64,000 nucleotides of DNA from Sulfitobacter undariae (GCF_014196805.1 NZ_JACIEI010000006.1:1-64000), one strand, 5' to 3'. Shown: positions 27,406 to 37,040, numbered from the stretch's first letter. Notes: a model not told the origin generated them from the sequence alone. Numbers and translations: made by a program.

Positions 27406-28776
27406 TTAACCTGCTGCTTGGAGTGCCGCTTTTTCACGGCGCGCAGACAGTTCTTCCGAGACGAGGAACGCAAGCTCAAGCGACTGGCTGGCGTTCAGAC
27501 GCGGATCGCAGGCTGTGTGATAGCGGGCGGATAGATCTTCATCAGATACTTCGCGCACACCACCCGTACATTCAGTCACGTCTTGGCCTGTCATCTCAAA
27601 ATGCACGCCCGCAGGCACTGTGCCTTCGGCAGCATGTACACCAAAGAATTCACGCACTTCGCGCAGAACACTCTCGAAGGGTCGTGTTTTAAACCCTGTT
27701 GAGGATTTGATGGTGTTGCCGTGCATCGCGTCGCAGGTCCAGACCACATTGGCCCCTTCTTCCTGCACCGCTTTGATCAGGCGTGGCAGGTGATCCCCTA
27801 CCGCCCCTGCCCCAAAGCGTGCAATCAGCGTCAGGCGGCCTTCTTCGTTTTTCGGGTTCAGCTTGGCCATCAGCTTTTTCAGATCATCGGCTTCCATGCT
27901 GGGGCCGCATTTCAACCCAATCGGGTTTTGCACACCCGAAGCGAACTCTACATGTGCGCCGTCGGGTTGGCGTGTCCGGTCGCCGATCCAGATCATGTGA
28001 CCCGATCCCGCCAGCCACTGGCCTGTTTCGGCTTCTTGGCGGCACAATGCCTCTTCGTATTCCAACAGCAGGGATTCGTGGCTGGTGTAGAATTCGACGG
28101 ATTGCAGCGTATGGGCCGTGTCTGACGTCACCCCTGCCGCGGCCATAAAGTCCAGCGTGTCAGAAATACGCGCGGCGACATCGCGGTATTTCGCGGCCTT
28201 TTCGCCATCGGTAAAACCCAACGTCCAGCCATGGACCTTATGCACATCCGCATAGCCACCTGTTGAAAACGCACGCAGCAGGTTCAGCGTTGCGGCCGCC
28301 TGCGTGTAGGCGCGCATCATGTTCTGCGGGTTCGGGATTCGCGATTCCGGCGTGAAAGCCAGATCATTGATGATGTCGCCACGGTAGCTGGGCAGCTCAA
28401 TGCCGTCGATTGTTTCGGTGTTGGCCGAGCGTGGTTTGGCGAATTGCCCCGCCATGCGGCCTACTTTGATCACAGGCACTTTGGCGCCATATGTCAAAAC
28501 CACAGCCATTTGCAGCATCACCTTAAAAGTGTCACGGATCATGTCACTGCTGAATTGTTCAAAGCTTTCAGCGCAATCGCCGCCCTGCAACAAAAACGCC
28601 TCGCCGCGACCTGCGGCTGCCAGATGTTTACGCAGGCGGCGTGCTTCTCCGGCAAAAACCAGAACTGGATAGCGTGAAAGCTGTGCCTCTACTGCGTCGA
28701 GTGCATCCTGATCAGGATAATCGGGCATTTGAATCCGTGGCAGGGTGCGCCAGCTTGATTTGCTCCAGTTCGTCAT
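27406..28776 (-). CDS. DAHP synthase, class II
   Basis: A 456-residue 3-deoxy-7-phosphoheptulonate synthase of the class II (plant-like) type, first step of the shikimate pathway. Diagnostic segments: 'MPDYPDQDALDAVEAQL', 'FLLQGGDCAESFEQFSSD', 'MAGQFAKPRS' and 'VVWTCDAMHGNTIKSSTGFK'. Length fits the class. Together with aroQ in the same window it supplies aromatic amino acids. It is divergent from the GlxA-type regulator, and the shared region has two dyads. Confidence 0.95.
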   Translation of the reverse strand: MTNWSKSSWRTLPRIQMPDYPDQDALDAVEAQLSRYPVLVFAGEARRLRKHLAAAGRGEAFLLQGGDCAESFEQFSSDMIRDTFKVMLQMAVVLTYGAKVPVIKVGRMAGQFAKPRSANTETIDGIELPSYRGDIINDLAFTPESRIPNPQNMMRAYTQAAATLNLLRAFSTGGYADVHKVHGWTLGFTDGEKAAKYRDVAARISDTLDFMAAAGVTSDTAHTLQSVEFYTSHESLLLEYEEALCRQEAETGQWLAGSGHMIWIGDRTRQPDGAHVEFASGVQNPIGLKCGPSMEADDLKKLMAKLNPKNEEGRLTLIARFGAGAVGDHLPRLIKAVQEEGANVVWTCDAMHGNTIKSSTGFKTRPFESVLREVREFFGVHAAEGTVPAGVHFEMTGQDVTECTGGVREVSDEDLSARYHTACDPRLNASQSLELAFLVSEELSARREKAALQAAG

Positions 28777-28961
28777 GTCTTTGCTCCGGTCTTGGGCGTT
28801 TGCGCATAAATTCTATGCACAAAGGCAATCTAGATGACCTGTATACGAAACCAGATACAGGGTGACCACAACCCATTTGTATCCTTGACCTCGGTTTTAT
28901 CCTCGTGCCCTAGTGGTACACTAAAAATGTCGCCGCCTTAACAATTGTGGATTCTGCATTA
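28777..28961. promoter_or_regulatory. Divergent promoter region between DAHP synthase and GlxA-type regulator
   Basis: Two inverted repeats: GCATA-AATTC-TATGC (28804-28818) and CCTGTAT-N10-ATACAGG (28838-28844 with 28855-28861). Both lie in the middle of the divergent region and could be operators for the AraC-type regulator or another factor. Confidence 0.45.
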
Positions 28962-29966
28962 ATGGCCCAAGCTCTCCCTGCACAGCGTGTGCCAACAAAC
29001 CCCGACAAGCCCCGCCGCTTTGTTTTTACACTTTTGGACAATTTCAGCCTGCTGTGCTTTTCCACCGCAATCGAAAGCCTGCGTATTGCCAACCGTATGG
29101 CCGAGCGCCCGCTGTATGAATGGACACTCATTGGTGAAGGAGGTGTTTCGGCGACTTGCTCTGCTGGCACGGTGTTTCAACTGGATCAGGATTTGGTAGA
29201 ACTGAGCCGCGACGACATTGTTTTGGTGTGCTCAGGGATCGATGTGCAAAAGGCCACGACAAAAAAGGTATTGTCGTGGATGCGCCGCGAAGCCCGTAAG
29301 GGGATGGTGTTCGGGGGGCTGTGCACCGCTGCCTATGCGCTGGCCAAGGCAGGTCTGTTGGACGGTAAACGTGCGACCATCCATTGGGAAAACCACGACA
29401 GCTTTGAAGAAGACTTTGAAGACGTCAGCCTGACGAAATCTGTGTTTGTCGTTGATGGCAACCGCATGACAACCGCTGGGGGGACGTCCTCCATTGATCT
29501 GATGCTCAAGATCATTGCCGATGACCACGGTGAAGATCTGGCGAATGCAGTTGCGGACCAACTGATCTATAGCTCGATCCGCACGGATCGGGACACGCAA
29601 CGCCTGTCTGTTCCGACTCGCATCGGGGTGCGCCATCCGAAACTGTCACAGGTCATCCAGATCATGGAATCCAACATTGAGGAGCCGATAAGCCCCGCGA
29701 TCCTTGCTCAGGATGTTGGTATGTCCACACGCCAGCTAGAGCGGCTGTTCCGGCGGTACCTCAATCGGTCGCCCAAACGCTATTATATGGAATTGCGCCT
29801 GCAAAAGGCCCGTAATCTCCTGATGCAGACGGATATGAGCGTGATTAACGTGGCCCTCGCCTGCGGCTTTGCCTCGCCGTCGCATTTTTCTAAATGCTAC
29901 CGTGCGCATTACGGCACAACCCCTTATCGCGAGCGGGGCAGCCATGCCGCCCGTCTGACCGTATGA
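28962..29966 (+). CDS. GlxA-type AraC family transcriptional regulator
   Basis: A 334-residue regulator with an N-terminal DJ-1/PfpI (class I glutamine amidotransferase-like) domain (about 18-200; 'MVFGGLCTAAYALAKAGLL' holds the nucleophile-elbow Cys) and a C-terminal AraC HTH domain ('SPAILAQDVGMSTRQLERLF', 'NVALACGFASPSHFSKCY'). GlxA-like regulators commonly control amine or choline/betaine catabolism; the target here is unknown. ATG at 28962 is preferred over an in-frame GTG at 28947. Its stop overlaps the next start (ATGA). Confidence 0.9.
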   Translation: MAQALPAQRVPTNPDKPRRFVFTLLDNFSLLCFSTAIESLRIANRMAERPLYEWTLIGEGGVSATCSAGTVFQLDQDLVELSRDDIVLVCSGIDVQKATTKKVLSWMRREARKGMVFGGLCTAAYALAKAGLLDGKRATIHWENHDSFEEDFEDVSLTKSVFVVDGNRMTTAGGTSSIDLMLKIIADDHGEDLANAVADQLIYSSIRTDRDTQRLSVPTRIGVRHPKLSQVIQIMESNIEEPISPAILAQDVGMSTRQLERLFRRYLNRSPKRYYMELRLQKARNLLMQTDMSVINVALACGFASPSHFSKCYRAHYGTTPYRERGSHAARLTV

Positions 29967-31060
29967 AAACGGTATTACACGTAGGGTTGGTGCTCATGGC
30001 GTTGTTTGTAGGGGCCATATTGGCGCTGTTGGTGTTGTTCTCGGGCCCTACCCTTTATGGTTTGCGGCCCCATGCGGTGCGCAGCGATCTGGACCGTCAT
30101 ACTGTCGGCGCGCTGGTATCGCTGAAACGAGACGGGCCTGTGTCTGCGGTTATAACCTATGATGGCTGGTATCGTGGCCGTGACGGGCAGTCAGGTTGGT
30201 TTGTGTCCACCCCAGAAGATATTGAAAACATAGAATTTGCTGTCAACGGTGAGCTTGATCCATTGCTGGCGCGTAATTTTGGCAGCAATCCGCGCAGATG
30301 TAGCGGCAAAGATAAATCGCGCAAAGTTATCCGCGCGATTGAGCCAGAGCGCAGGTCCGGTGGGTTTTTGGGGCGTTCGACATGTGACCGCAAAGATATG
30401 GACCTAAGCGCAGTCATCGCGGCCAGTGCGCCAGCTACGCGCACCGTCGGCTCCATGAGCTATACAGAGTTAGAGGCCTTTGATCGTCAGACCACAAAGC
30501 CGCGCTGGCGCGAATATGTGCAAGGTTGGCCAACACCTTATGCCTATCAACGTACCATTAGCCTGCCTTTGATCTGGCAATCCCCCAATGCGCCTTGGCC
30601 TGCCCCCTTTAGGAAAGTGACAACCGCCGCGCGTGAGTTGGCTGATGGATTACAGATTGAGGGTAAGATCGAGATCAGTATTGGTGGCAGCACGTGGTTG
30701 CCACAAACCTATTTAGATGACCCGATTGAACGGCTGCCCATCCGTCTTGGGACAAAAACGACGACGGTCACCGGAATAGAGGTGAAGAGGATAGATATTG
30801 TGATACTTTGTGCACCTGACATGCGGGCAGCCTGTGATGCCGTTGATGTGGAGGCTCTCTCTTCTCTTGTGGCCGAGTCCCGCGATGATGCGCATTTGGC
30901 AAAGGCCATCGCAAACGCCACACCGTTTGAAGGTGAAACTCCTGCGTTACGGGATATTCTAAATGTCGAAGCACTAACGCGCACTGCGCCTTTAACGCCT
31001 GTCAGCAAAGAGCGGCAATTTTCAGTAACATGGTTTGAACGCAATTTGCCTAAAAATTAA
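29963..31060 (+). CDS. Uncharacterised membrane-anchored protein
   Basis: A 365-residue protein starting at ATG 29963, in the stop of the regulator gene. Residues 1-30 are a single hydrophobic helix (LVLMALFVGAILALLVLF), then a long soluble, probably periplasmic, part. It contains 'SAVITYDGWYRGRDGQSGWF' and 'GKIEISIGGSTWLPQTYLDD'; three or four cysteines are scattered. I do not recognise the family or see catalytic residues. Translational overlap suggests it works with or is controlled with the GlxA-type regulator. Confidence 0.7.
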   Translation: MKTVLHVGLVLMALFVGAILALLVLFSGPTLYGLRPHAVRSDLDRHTVGALVSLKRDGPVSAVITYDGWYRGRDGQSGWFVSTPEDIENIEFAVNGELDPLLARNFGSNPRRCSGKDKSRKVIRAIEPERRSGGFLGRSTCDRKDMDLSAVIAASAPATRTVGSMSYTELEAFDRQTTKPRWREYVQGWPTPYAYQRTISLPLIWQSPNAPWPAPFRKVTTAARELADGLQIEGKIEISIGGSTWLPQTYLDDPIERLPIRLGTKTTTVTGIEVKRIDIVILCAPDMRAACDAVDVEALSSLVAESRDDAHLAKAIANATPFEGETPALRDILNVEALTRTAPLTPVSKERQFSVTWFERNLPKN

Positions 31061-31240
31061 GCGCTCTTAACATCGCTAAATTCGGAGCGATGTAAATGCA
31101 CTGTCAAATACGACATCTCTGTGCGGTTAGCTCTGAAAATATCAATCAAACAGTCAATCGGCCTCATAATTCTGCTTCTCTTTTTGGAAACCCGCGCATA
31201 GTCTATCGGTCGAACACTATGTTCCAATAGGGAGATCAAT

Positions 31241-32434
31241 ATGAAAAAGATGCTTATGGCCACAACGGCTGCGGCACTGGTAGCGACGGGCGCTTACGCC
31301 GACAGCAACTCAAAAGAAATCAAACTGGGCGTTCTGCTGGGCTTTACTGGTCCGATTGAATCGCTTGCTGGCCCGATGGCTTCTGGCGCCGAATTGGCGA
31401 TGGCCGAAGTCTCCGCCAGCGGTAAATTGCTGGATGGCTCCACTGTAACCCCGGTCCGCGCTGACACTGGCTGTATCGACAACGGTCTGGCCACATCCAG
31501 CGGCGAGCGTCTGATTGCAGATGGCATCAGCGGTCTGATCGGCGCTGCTTGTTCCGGTGTTACGGGCGCTGTTTTGCAAAACGTTGCGGTGCCAAACGGC
31601 ATGGTGATGATTTCGCCCTCCGCTACATCGCCTGGTCTAACAACAATGGAAGACAACGGTTTGTTCTTCCGTACCTCCCCATCTGACGCCCGTGAAGGCG
31701 AAGTGATGGCGGAAGTTCTGATGGAACGCGGCGTAAAATCCATTGCGATGACCTACACCAACAACGACTTCGGCAAAGGTCTGTCCGACGCAATCAGCTC
31801 TTCCTTCAAGGCTTTGGGTGGTGAAGTGACCATCGTTGCGGCCCATGAAGATGGCAAAGCAGATTATTCTGCCGAGGTAGGCGCACTGGCTTCTGCTGGT
31901 GGTGATATTCTGGTTGTTGCAGGCTATCTTGACCAAGGTGGTGCAGGCATTATCAAAGCGGCGCTGGATGCAGGCGCATGGGATGTATTTGGCCTGCCAA
32001 ACGGCATGGTTGGACCCAGCTTGCCAGTCGCAATCGGTCCTGATCTGAACGGTTCTTACGGTCAGCTTCCCGGTGCTCAAGGTAAAGGCATCGAAGATTT
32101 CGGCGTGATGGCGAAAGAAGCTGGTTTTGACGGTGGCGCATCCTACGTTGCAGAATCTTACGACGCTGCTGCATTGTTCATGCTTGCCATGCAAGCTGCT
32201 GGTTCTACTGATCCATCCGTTTACGGTGCCAAAGTTATGGACATTGCAAACGCACCTGGTGAGAAGATCTATCCCGGTGAATTGGCGAAAGCACTTGAGC
32301 TTCTGGCAGCTGGCACAGACATCGACTATGTCGGTGCATCTGCGGTTGAACTGATCGGCCCGGGTGAATCCGCTGGATCCTACCGCCTGATCGAGATCAT
32401 CGACGGCGAAGTCGCAACTGTCGGTTACAAATAA
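31241..32434 (+). CDS. Branched-chain-amino-acid-type ABC transporter substrate-binding protein
   Basis: A 397-residue periplasmic binding protein of the LivJ/Peripla_BP_6 class. Signal peptide residues 1-20 (LVATGAYA); then 'IKLGVLLGFTGPIESLAGPM', 'VTGAVLQNVAVPNGMVMISP', and 'GVKSIAMTYTNNDFGKGLSD', all typical. GGGAGA lies before the ATG. It delivers the ligand to the LivGFHM genes that follow. The ligand could be a branched-chain amino acid or another amide; sequence does not decide. Confidence 0.92.
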   Translation: MKKMLMATTAAALVATGAYADSNSKEIKLGVLLGFTGPIESLAGPMASGAELAMAEVSASGKLLDGSTVTPVRADTGCIDNGLATSSGERLIADGISGLIGAACSGVTGAVLQNVAVPNGMVMISPSATSPGLTTMEDNGLFFRTSPSDAREGEVMAEVLMERGVKSIAMTYTNNDFGKGLSDAISSSFKALGGEVTIVAAHEDGKADYSAEVGALASAGGDILVVAGYLDQGGAGIIKAALDAGAWDVFGLPNGMVGPSLPVAIGPDLNGSYGQLPGAQGKGIEDFGVMAKEAGFDGGASYVAESYDAAALFMLAMQAAGSTDPSVYGAKVMDIANAPGEKIYPGELAKALELLAAGTDIDYVGASAVELIGPGESAGSYRLIEIIDGEVATVGYK

Positions 32435-32544
32435 GCATTTTGCCCGTAAAAGGGCACTGTACCTGAACAGCCCGGCGCATCCGCTGGGCTGTTTGCATAA
32501 GAAGTAAGAGCTGTACGTTAGATACAGCCTACGGGGATGGACAT

Positions 32545-33327
32545 ATGATCGTAGTAAACGATTTACACAAACATTTTTCGGGTTTCCACGCCGTCGATGG
32601 TGCAAGCCTGACGATTGAGGAAGGCTCAATTACCGGCCTGATCGGTCCGAATGGTGCTGGAAAAACCACTCTTTTCAACGTGATCGCAGGTGTTCTTCCA
32701 CCTACGTCTGGCACTGTGACGATGGCGGGTGAAGACATCACTGGTCTGCCGCCGCATACGCTGTTCCACAAAGGACTGCTGCGGACCTTCCAGATTGCAC
32801 ATGAATTTCACTCCATGACCTGCCGTGAAAACCTGATGATGGTGCCTGGTGGTCAATCGGGCGAAAAGCTGTGGAATACATGGTTTGGCCGCAAGCGCAT
32901 CGCCAATGAGGAACGCGCCCTGCGTGCCAAAGCGGATGAGGTGCTAGAATTCCTGACGGTTGAGCATTTGGCCGATCAAAAGGCGGGACAAATTTCAGGT
33001 GGTCAGAAAAAGCTGCTGGAACTGGGCCGCACCATGATGGTGGATGCCAAAATTGTTTTCCTTGATGAGGTTGGCGCAGGTGTGAACCGCACACTGCTGA
33101 ACACCATCGGCGATGCCATCCTGCGTCTGAACCAAGAGCGCGGCTATACTTTTGTCGTGATCGAACACGATATGGAATTTATTGGCCGCCTGTGTGATCC
33201 GGTGATCTGCATGGCCGAAGGCCGCGTGTTGGCCACAGGCACCCTGCCCGAGATCAAAGCAAACGAACAAGTGATCGAAGCCTATCTGGGCACGGGTCTG
33301 AAGAACAAAGAGAAGGTGGGCGCATGA
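32545..33327 (+). CDS. ABC transporter ATP-binding protein (LivG-like)
   Basis: A 260-residue ATPase of the high-affinity amino-acid importer. Walker A 'GPNGAGKTT', Q-loop near residue 85, signature 'ISGGQKKLLELGRTM', and Walker B 'IVFLDEVGAG', where the usual LDEP is LDEV; the catalytic Glu is kept. C-terminal LivG helices 'EQVIEAYLGTG' are present. It overlaps the LivF-like gene by 4 bases. 110 bases separate it from the binding-protein gene. Confidence 0.93.
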   Translation: MIVVNDLHKHFSGFHAVDGASLTIEEGSITGLIGPNGAGKTTLFNVIAGVLPPTSGTVTMAGEDITGLPPHTLFHKGLLRTFQIAHEFHSMTCRENLMMVPGGQSGEKLWNTWFGRKRIANEERALRAKADEVLEFLTVEHLADQKAGQISGGQKKLLELGRTMMVDAKIVFLDEVGAGVNRTLLNTIGDAILRLNQERGYTFVVIEHDMEFIGRLCDPVICMAEGRVLATGTLPEIKANEQVIEAYLGTGLKNKEKVGA

Positions 33328-34142
33328 CCGACGCATATGGCGACCGCGGGAACAACGACAAGTCGGTTGGAAACGCAAAGGGGCTTGGCTCCATCATGCC
33401 GAAATCCAGCGGCAAAAGCCACGCCTCCCCCGGCGGGCCGTTCCTGATCGGGGATACGATGACAGGCGGTTATGGCAAAGGGCCTGATATTTTGCACGGC
33501 TGCACTATTGCCGTCGAAAAAGGCGAGATTGCTGTGATTGTCGGCCCGAATGGCGCTGGTAAATCCACCGCGATGAAAGCTGTGTTCGGGATGTTGGATG
33601 TGCGCTCTGGTTCGGTTAAACTGGACGGTGAAGACATCACGGGCCTATCGCCGCAGGCCCGTGTGGCCAAGGGCATGGGATTTGTGCCGCAAACATCGAA
33701 CATTTTCACCACGATGACCGTGGAAGAAAACCTAGAGATGGGCGCGTTTATCCGCCGTGACGATTTCCGCGATACCATGGCGCAGATTTACGATCTTTTC
33801 CCGATCCTCAAAGAAAAACGTCACCAGCACGCGGGTGAGCTTTCTGGTGGGCAGCGTCAACAGGTGGCCGTGGGCCGTGCGTTGATGACACAACCCAAAG
33901 TCTTGATGCTGGATGAGCCAACGGCGGGGGTTTCCCCGATTGTGATGGATGAATTGTTTGACCGGATCATTGAGGTTGCCCGTACAGGCATTCCGATCCT
34001 GATGGTGGAACAAAACGCCAGACAAGCGCTTGAGATCGCGGATAAAGGCTATGTTCTGGTGCAGGGTGCAAATGCGTTTACTGGCACCGGCAAAGAACTG
34101 CTGGCCGATCCAGAAGTCCGCAAATCGTTTTTGGGGGGCTGA
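33324..34142 (+). CDS. ABC transporter ATP-binding protein (LivF-like)
   Basis: A 272-residue ATPase, second nucleotide-binding subunit of the importer. Walker A 'GPNGAGKST', signature 'LSGGQRQQVAVGRAL', Walker B 'VLMLDEPTAG'. Its start overlaps the LivG-like stop (ATGA), which supports this start even though the first 40 residues (Gly/Ser/Lys-rich) are longer than usual for LivF. An internal ATG at 33399 is an alternative. The GNAT gene follows after 4 bases. Confidence 0.93.
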   Translation: MTDAYGDRGNNDKSVGNAKGLGSIMPKSSGKSHASPGGPFLIGDTMTGGYGKGPDILHGCTIAVEKGEIAVIVGPNGAGKSTAMKAVFGMLDVRSGSVKLDGEDITGLSPQARVAKGMGFVPQTSNIFTTMTVEENLEMGAFIRRDDFRDTMAQIYDLFPILKEKRHQHAGELSGGQRQQVAVGRALMTQPKVLMLDEPTAGVSPIVMDELFDRIIEVARTGIPILMVEQNARQALEIADKGYVLVQGANAFTGTGKELLADPEVRKSFLGG

Positions 34143-34146
34143 GGTT

Positions 34147-34605
34147 ATGACGCAAGTTACAATCGAAACCGGCACCCCAACCGCACCCGATGCGCGGGCA
34201 TTGCTACAAGCCAGCCATGATCTGATGGGCAGCCTATTCCCGCAAGAAGCAAACCACTTTTTGTCGGTGGAGGCTTTGGAAGCCCCGCATATCAAATTCT
34301 TTTTGGCAAAAGACGGAAATGCCAGCCTCGGCTGTGCGGCTTTGGCCAATCACACAACCTTCGGCGAAGTAAAATCCATGTATGTCGACGCAACAGCGCG
34401 TAATCGCGGTGTTGCGGATCGTTTGATGCAGCAGCTTGTCCAAGAGGCCAAGGCACAGTCCCTGCCCTGTATGAAGCTGGAAACGGGAACCGGCCTTGAT
34501 GCTGCGCACCGTCTTTACGAACGGCATGGATTTTCGGATTGCGATGCTTTTGGTGACTACCAAGCAGACGCCCCCTACAGCCGCTATATGGAGCTGACCC
34601 TATAA
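34147..34605 (+). CDS. GNAT acetyltransferase inside liv-type operon
   Basis: A 152-residue acetyltransferase with 'GEVKSMYVDATARNRGVADR', containing the acetyl-CoA-binding R/Q-x-x-G-x-A type loop, and 'GLDAAHRLYERHGF', matching small-molecule or amino-acid N-acetyltransferases of the PanM/YpeA-like group. It starts 4 bases after the LivF-like gene and its stop overlaps the LivH-like ATG, so it is fully embedded in the transport operon. It may modify the imported compound; the substrate is not known. Confidence 0.85.
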   Translation: MTQVTIETGTPTAPDARALLQASHDLMGSLFPQEANHFLSVEALEAPHIKFFLAKDGNASLGCAALANHTTFGEVKSMYVDATARNRGVADRLMQQLVQEAKAQSLPCMKLETGTGLDAAHRLYERHGFSDCDAFGDYQADAPYSRYMELTL

Positions 34606-35615
34606 TGGATTTTCTCAACGCAATTGTCGCTTTGGCAAATTACGTCCTCATTCCCGGTATCACCTACGGTAGCCAACTGGCCATCGGGGCGCTGGGTGTC
34701 ACGTTGGTGTACGGTATCTTGCGGTTTTCGAATTTCGCTCATGGCGATACGATGGCCTTTGGCACCATGATCACCATTCTTGCCACATGGTGGCTGCAAT
34801 CCATGGGGGTGAGCCTCGGACCACTGCCCACTGCCCTGCTTGCGCTGCCTATTGGTATTCTCGGCTGTATCGTCTTGGTCCTTGTGATTGACCGATCGGT
34901 GTACCGTTTCTACCGCGAGCAGAAGGCAAAACCTGTGATCCTTGTCATCGTCTCGATGGGGGTGATGTTTGTGATGAACGGGATCATTCGTTTCATCATC
35001 GGGCCTGATGATCAAAGCTTCTCTGACGGGCCGCGCTTCATCATTTCTGCACGTGATTTCAAAACAATGACGGGTCTGGATGAAGGTCTAGGCATTCGCA
35101 CGACGCAGGTGATTACGGTTGTGACCGCGATCATCGTTGTAGCGCTGCTGTTTTGGTTCTTGAACAAAACACGTTCAGGTAAATCCATGCGGGCCTATTC
35201 TGATAACGAAGACCTTGCGCTGCTGTCGGGCATCAACCCTGAACGGGTTGTGATGCTGACATGGATCATTGTGGCCGCTTTGGCGACCATCGCAGGTACG
35301 CTGTATGGTCTGGATAAGTCATTCAAGCCTTTTACATACTTCCAACTGCTGCTGCCGATCTTTGCCTCCGCTGTTGTTGGTGGCATCGGCAGTCCCTTGG
35401 GTGCCATCGCGGGTGGTTTTGTGATCGCCTTTTCCGAGGTCACAATTACCTATGCGTGGAAAAAAGTGTTGGTCTATCTGATGCCAGATAGTCTTGAGCC
35501 GTCTGGCCTCGTACAGCTGATGTCCACCGACTATAAATTCGCCGTTAGCTTCGTGATCTTGCTGATCGTGTTGCTGTTCAAGCCTACGGGCCTCTTTAAA
35601 GGGCAGTCAATATAA
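34605..35615 (+). CDS. ABC transporter permease (LivH-like)
   Basis: A 336-residue inner-membrane permease with about 8-9 helices. 'GALGVTLVYGILRFSNFAHG' and 'LLPIFASAVVGGIGSPLGAI' are the conserved LivH segments, the latter the coupling loop that contacts the ATPases. It overlaps the stop of the GNAT gene by one base (TAATG) and the LivM-like start likewise, indicating tight translational coupling. Confidence 0.94.
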   Translation: MDFLNAIVALANYVLIPGITYGSQLAIGALGVTLVYGILRFSNFAHGDTMAFGTMITILATWWLQSMGVSLGPLPTALLALPIGILGCIVLVLVIDRSVYRFYREQKAKPVILVIVSMGVMFVMNGIIRFIIGPDDQSFSDGPRFIISARDFKTMTGLDEGLGIRTTQVITVVTAIIVVALLFWFLNKTRSGKSMRAYSDNEDLALLSGINPERVVMLTWIIVAALATIAGTLYGLDKSFKPFTYFQLLLPIFASAVVGGIGSPLGAIAGGFVIAFSEVTITYAWKKVLVYLMPDSLEPSGLVQLMSTDYKFAVSFVILLIVLLFKPTGLFKGQSI

Positions 35616-36952
35616 TGAGTGATACAGTCAAAAACAGCCTGCTCTTTGCGCTGGTCTTCACCCTGATCATCCTCTCCGGTTTCTTCCAAGGCTGGAACAA
35701 TGCGATGTTCATTCTCAACATGGGCATTATCTCGGCCATCATGGCGCTGGGGGTTAACCTGCAATGGGGCTTTGCTGGCCTGTTTAACGTCGGCGTCATG
35801 GGCTTCGTTGCTCTGGGTGGCCTTGCGGCGGTGCTGCTGGGGATGCCTGCAACACCGGGCGCCTTTGCTGCTGGCGGCGCGGGTGTGGTTCTGGCGCTTT
35901 TGTTGGGCATTGGTACTTTGGTTGCGGCCTCCTTCACCTACAAACGTATGCCTTCTGGCCGTAACCGCAATCTGGCGATGATGGCCATTCTGGTGTTCGG
36001 TTTCTTTGCGTTCCGTGGCATTCTGGACCCGAACGTGGCCCTGATCGAGGCGGTGAACCCCGCCGCAACAGGCTATCTGGGCGGGCTGAACCCCGGCACG
36101 GATGAGACCTACCGCGACAATGGCTGGATCATGTTGCTTGCATGGCCCGTGGGCGGTTTGTTTGCCGCGGGTGCTGCTTGGCTGATTGGTAAAGCGGCAC
36201 TTGGGCTTCGCTCGGATTATCTGGCAATTGCAACGCTGGGTATCGCCGAGATCGTCATCGCAATGATGAAAAACGAGGACTGGCTGACGCGCGGTGTGAA
36301 AAACGTGATCGGTGTGCCCCGCCCTGTACCCTATGAGCTGGACTTGCAGAACTCTGCCGCCTTTGTTGAACGTGCGGCCAGCTTGGGTTTTGATCCGGTA
36401 GAGGCCTCCACCTTATGGGTAAAGCTGCTGTATGCGTTGCTCTTTGCGGTTGTTCTAGGCATCATCTTCTGGCTGAGCCAGCGTGCGCTGAACTCGCCTT
36501 GGGGCCGGATGCTGCGTGCGATCCGTGACAACGAAGTGGCCGCCGAAGCGATGGGCAAAGACATCACGGCGCGCCGTTTGCAGGTCTTTATCATCGGCTC
36601 TGCGATCTGCGGGATTGCGGGCGCGATGATGACAACGCTGGACGGTCAGTTGACGCCCGGCACCTATCAGCCGCTGCGCTTTACCTTCCTTGTTTGGGTG
36701 ATGGTGATTGTCGGTGGATCAGGCAGCAATCTGGGCGCGATCTTGGGCGGTTTTCTGGTCTGGTTCCTTTGGGTCCAAGTTGAACCGATTGGTCTGTTTG
36801 TGATGAACATCCTGACGTCGGGCATGGCCGAAGACAATTGGCTGCGTCTGCACCTGATTGAGAGCGCGGCACAAATGCGCTTGATGACCATGGGTGTGAT
36901 CATGATCCTTGTCCTGCGGTTCAGCCCGCGTGGATTGATCCCTGAAAAGTAA
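35615..36952 (+). CDS. ABC transporter permease (LivM-like)
   Basis: A 445-residue second permease subunit, longer than E. coli LivM because of extra periplasmic loops (about 120-180 and 215-245). 'GVNLQWGFAGLFNVGVMGFV' and 'VMVIVGGSGSNLGAILGGFL' are the LivM signature regions; 'DNEVAAEAMGKDITARRLQV' is the cytoplasmic coupling helix. Last gene of the operon, followed by a strong terminator. Confidence 0.94.
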   Translation: MSDTVKNSLLFALVFTLIILSGFFQGWNNAMFILNMGIISAIMALGVNLQWGFAGLFNVGVMGFVALGGLAAVLLGMPATPGAFAAGGAGVVLALLLGIGTLVAASFTYKRMPSGRNRNLAMMAILVFGFFAFRGILDPNVALIEAVNPAATGYLGGLNPGTDETYRDNGWIMLLAWPVGGLFAAGAAWLIGKAALGLRSDYLAIATLGIAEIVIAMMKNEDWLTRGVKNVIGVPRPVPYELDLQNSAAFVERAASLGFDPVEASTLWVKLLYALLFAVVLGIIFWLSQRALNSPWGRMLRAIRDNEVAAEAMGKDITARRLQVFIIGSAICGIAGAMMTTLDGQLTPGTYQPLRFTFLVWVMVIVGGSGSNLGAILGGFLVWFLWVQVEPIGLFVMNILTSGMAEDNWLRLHLIESAAQMRLMTMGVIMILVLRFSPRGLIPEK

Positions 36953-36986
36953 CGTCTGAAGGGACAGACGGGACCGAGTTGTTAAA

Positions 36987-37025
36987 AAACGGGCGCTTTG
37001 TGTAATGCAAAGCGCCCGTTTTCAT
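36987..37025. terminator. Bidirectional terminator between liv-type operon and HerA-like gene
   Basis: A perfect 14-bp stem (36987-37000 with 37008-37021), loop TGTAATG, with A-run upstream and T-run downstream, so it can stop both the plus-strand transporter operon and the minus-strand ATPase gene. Confidence 0.93.
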
Positions 37026-37040
37026 TTGTGGGATATGGGG

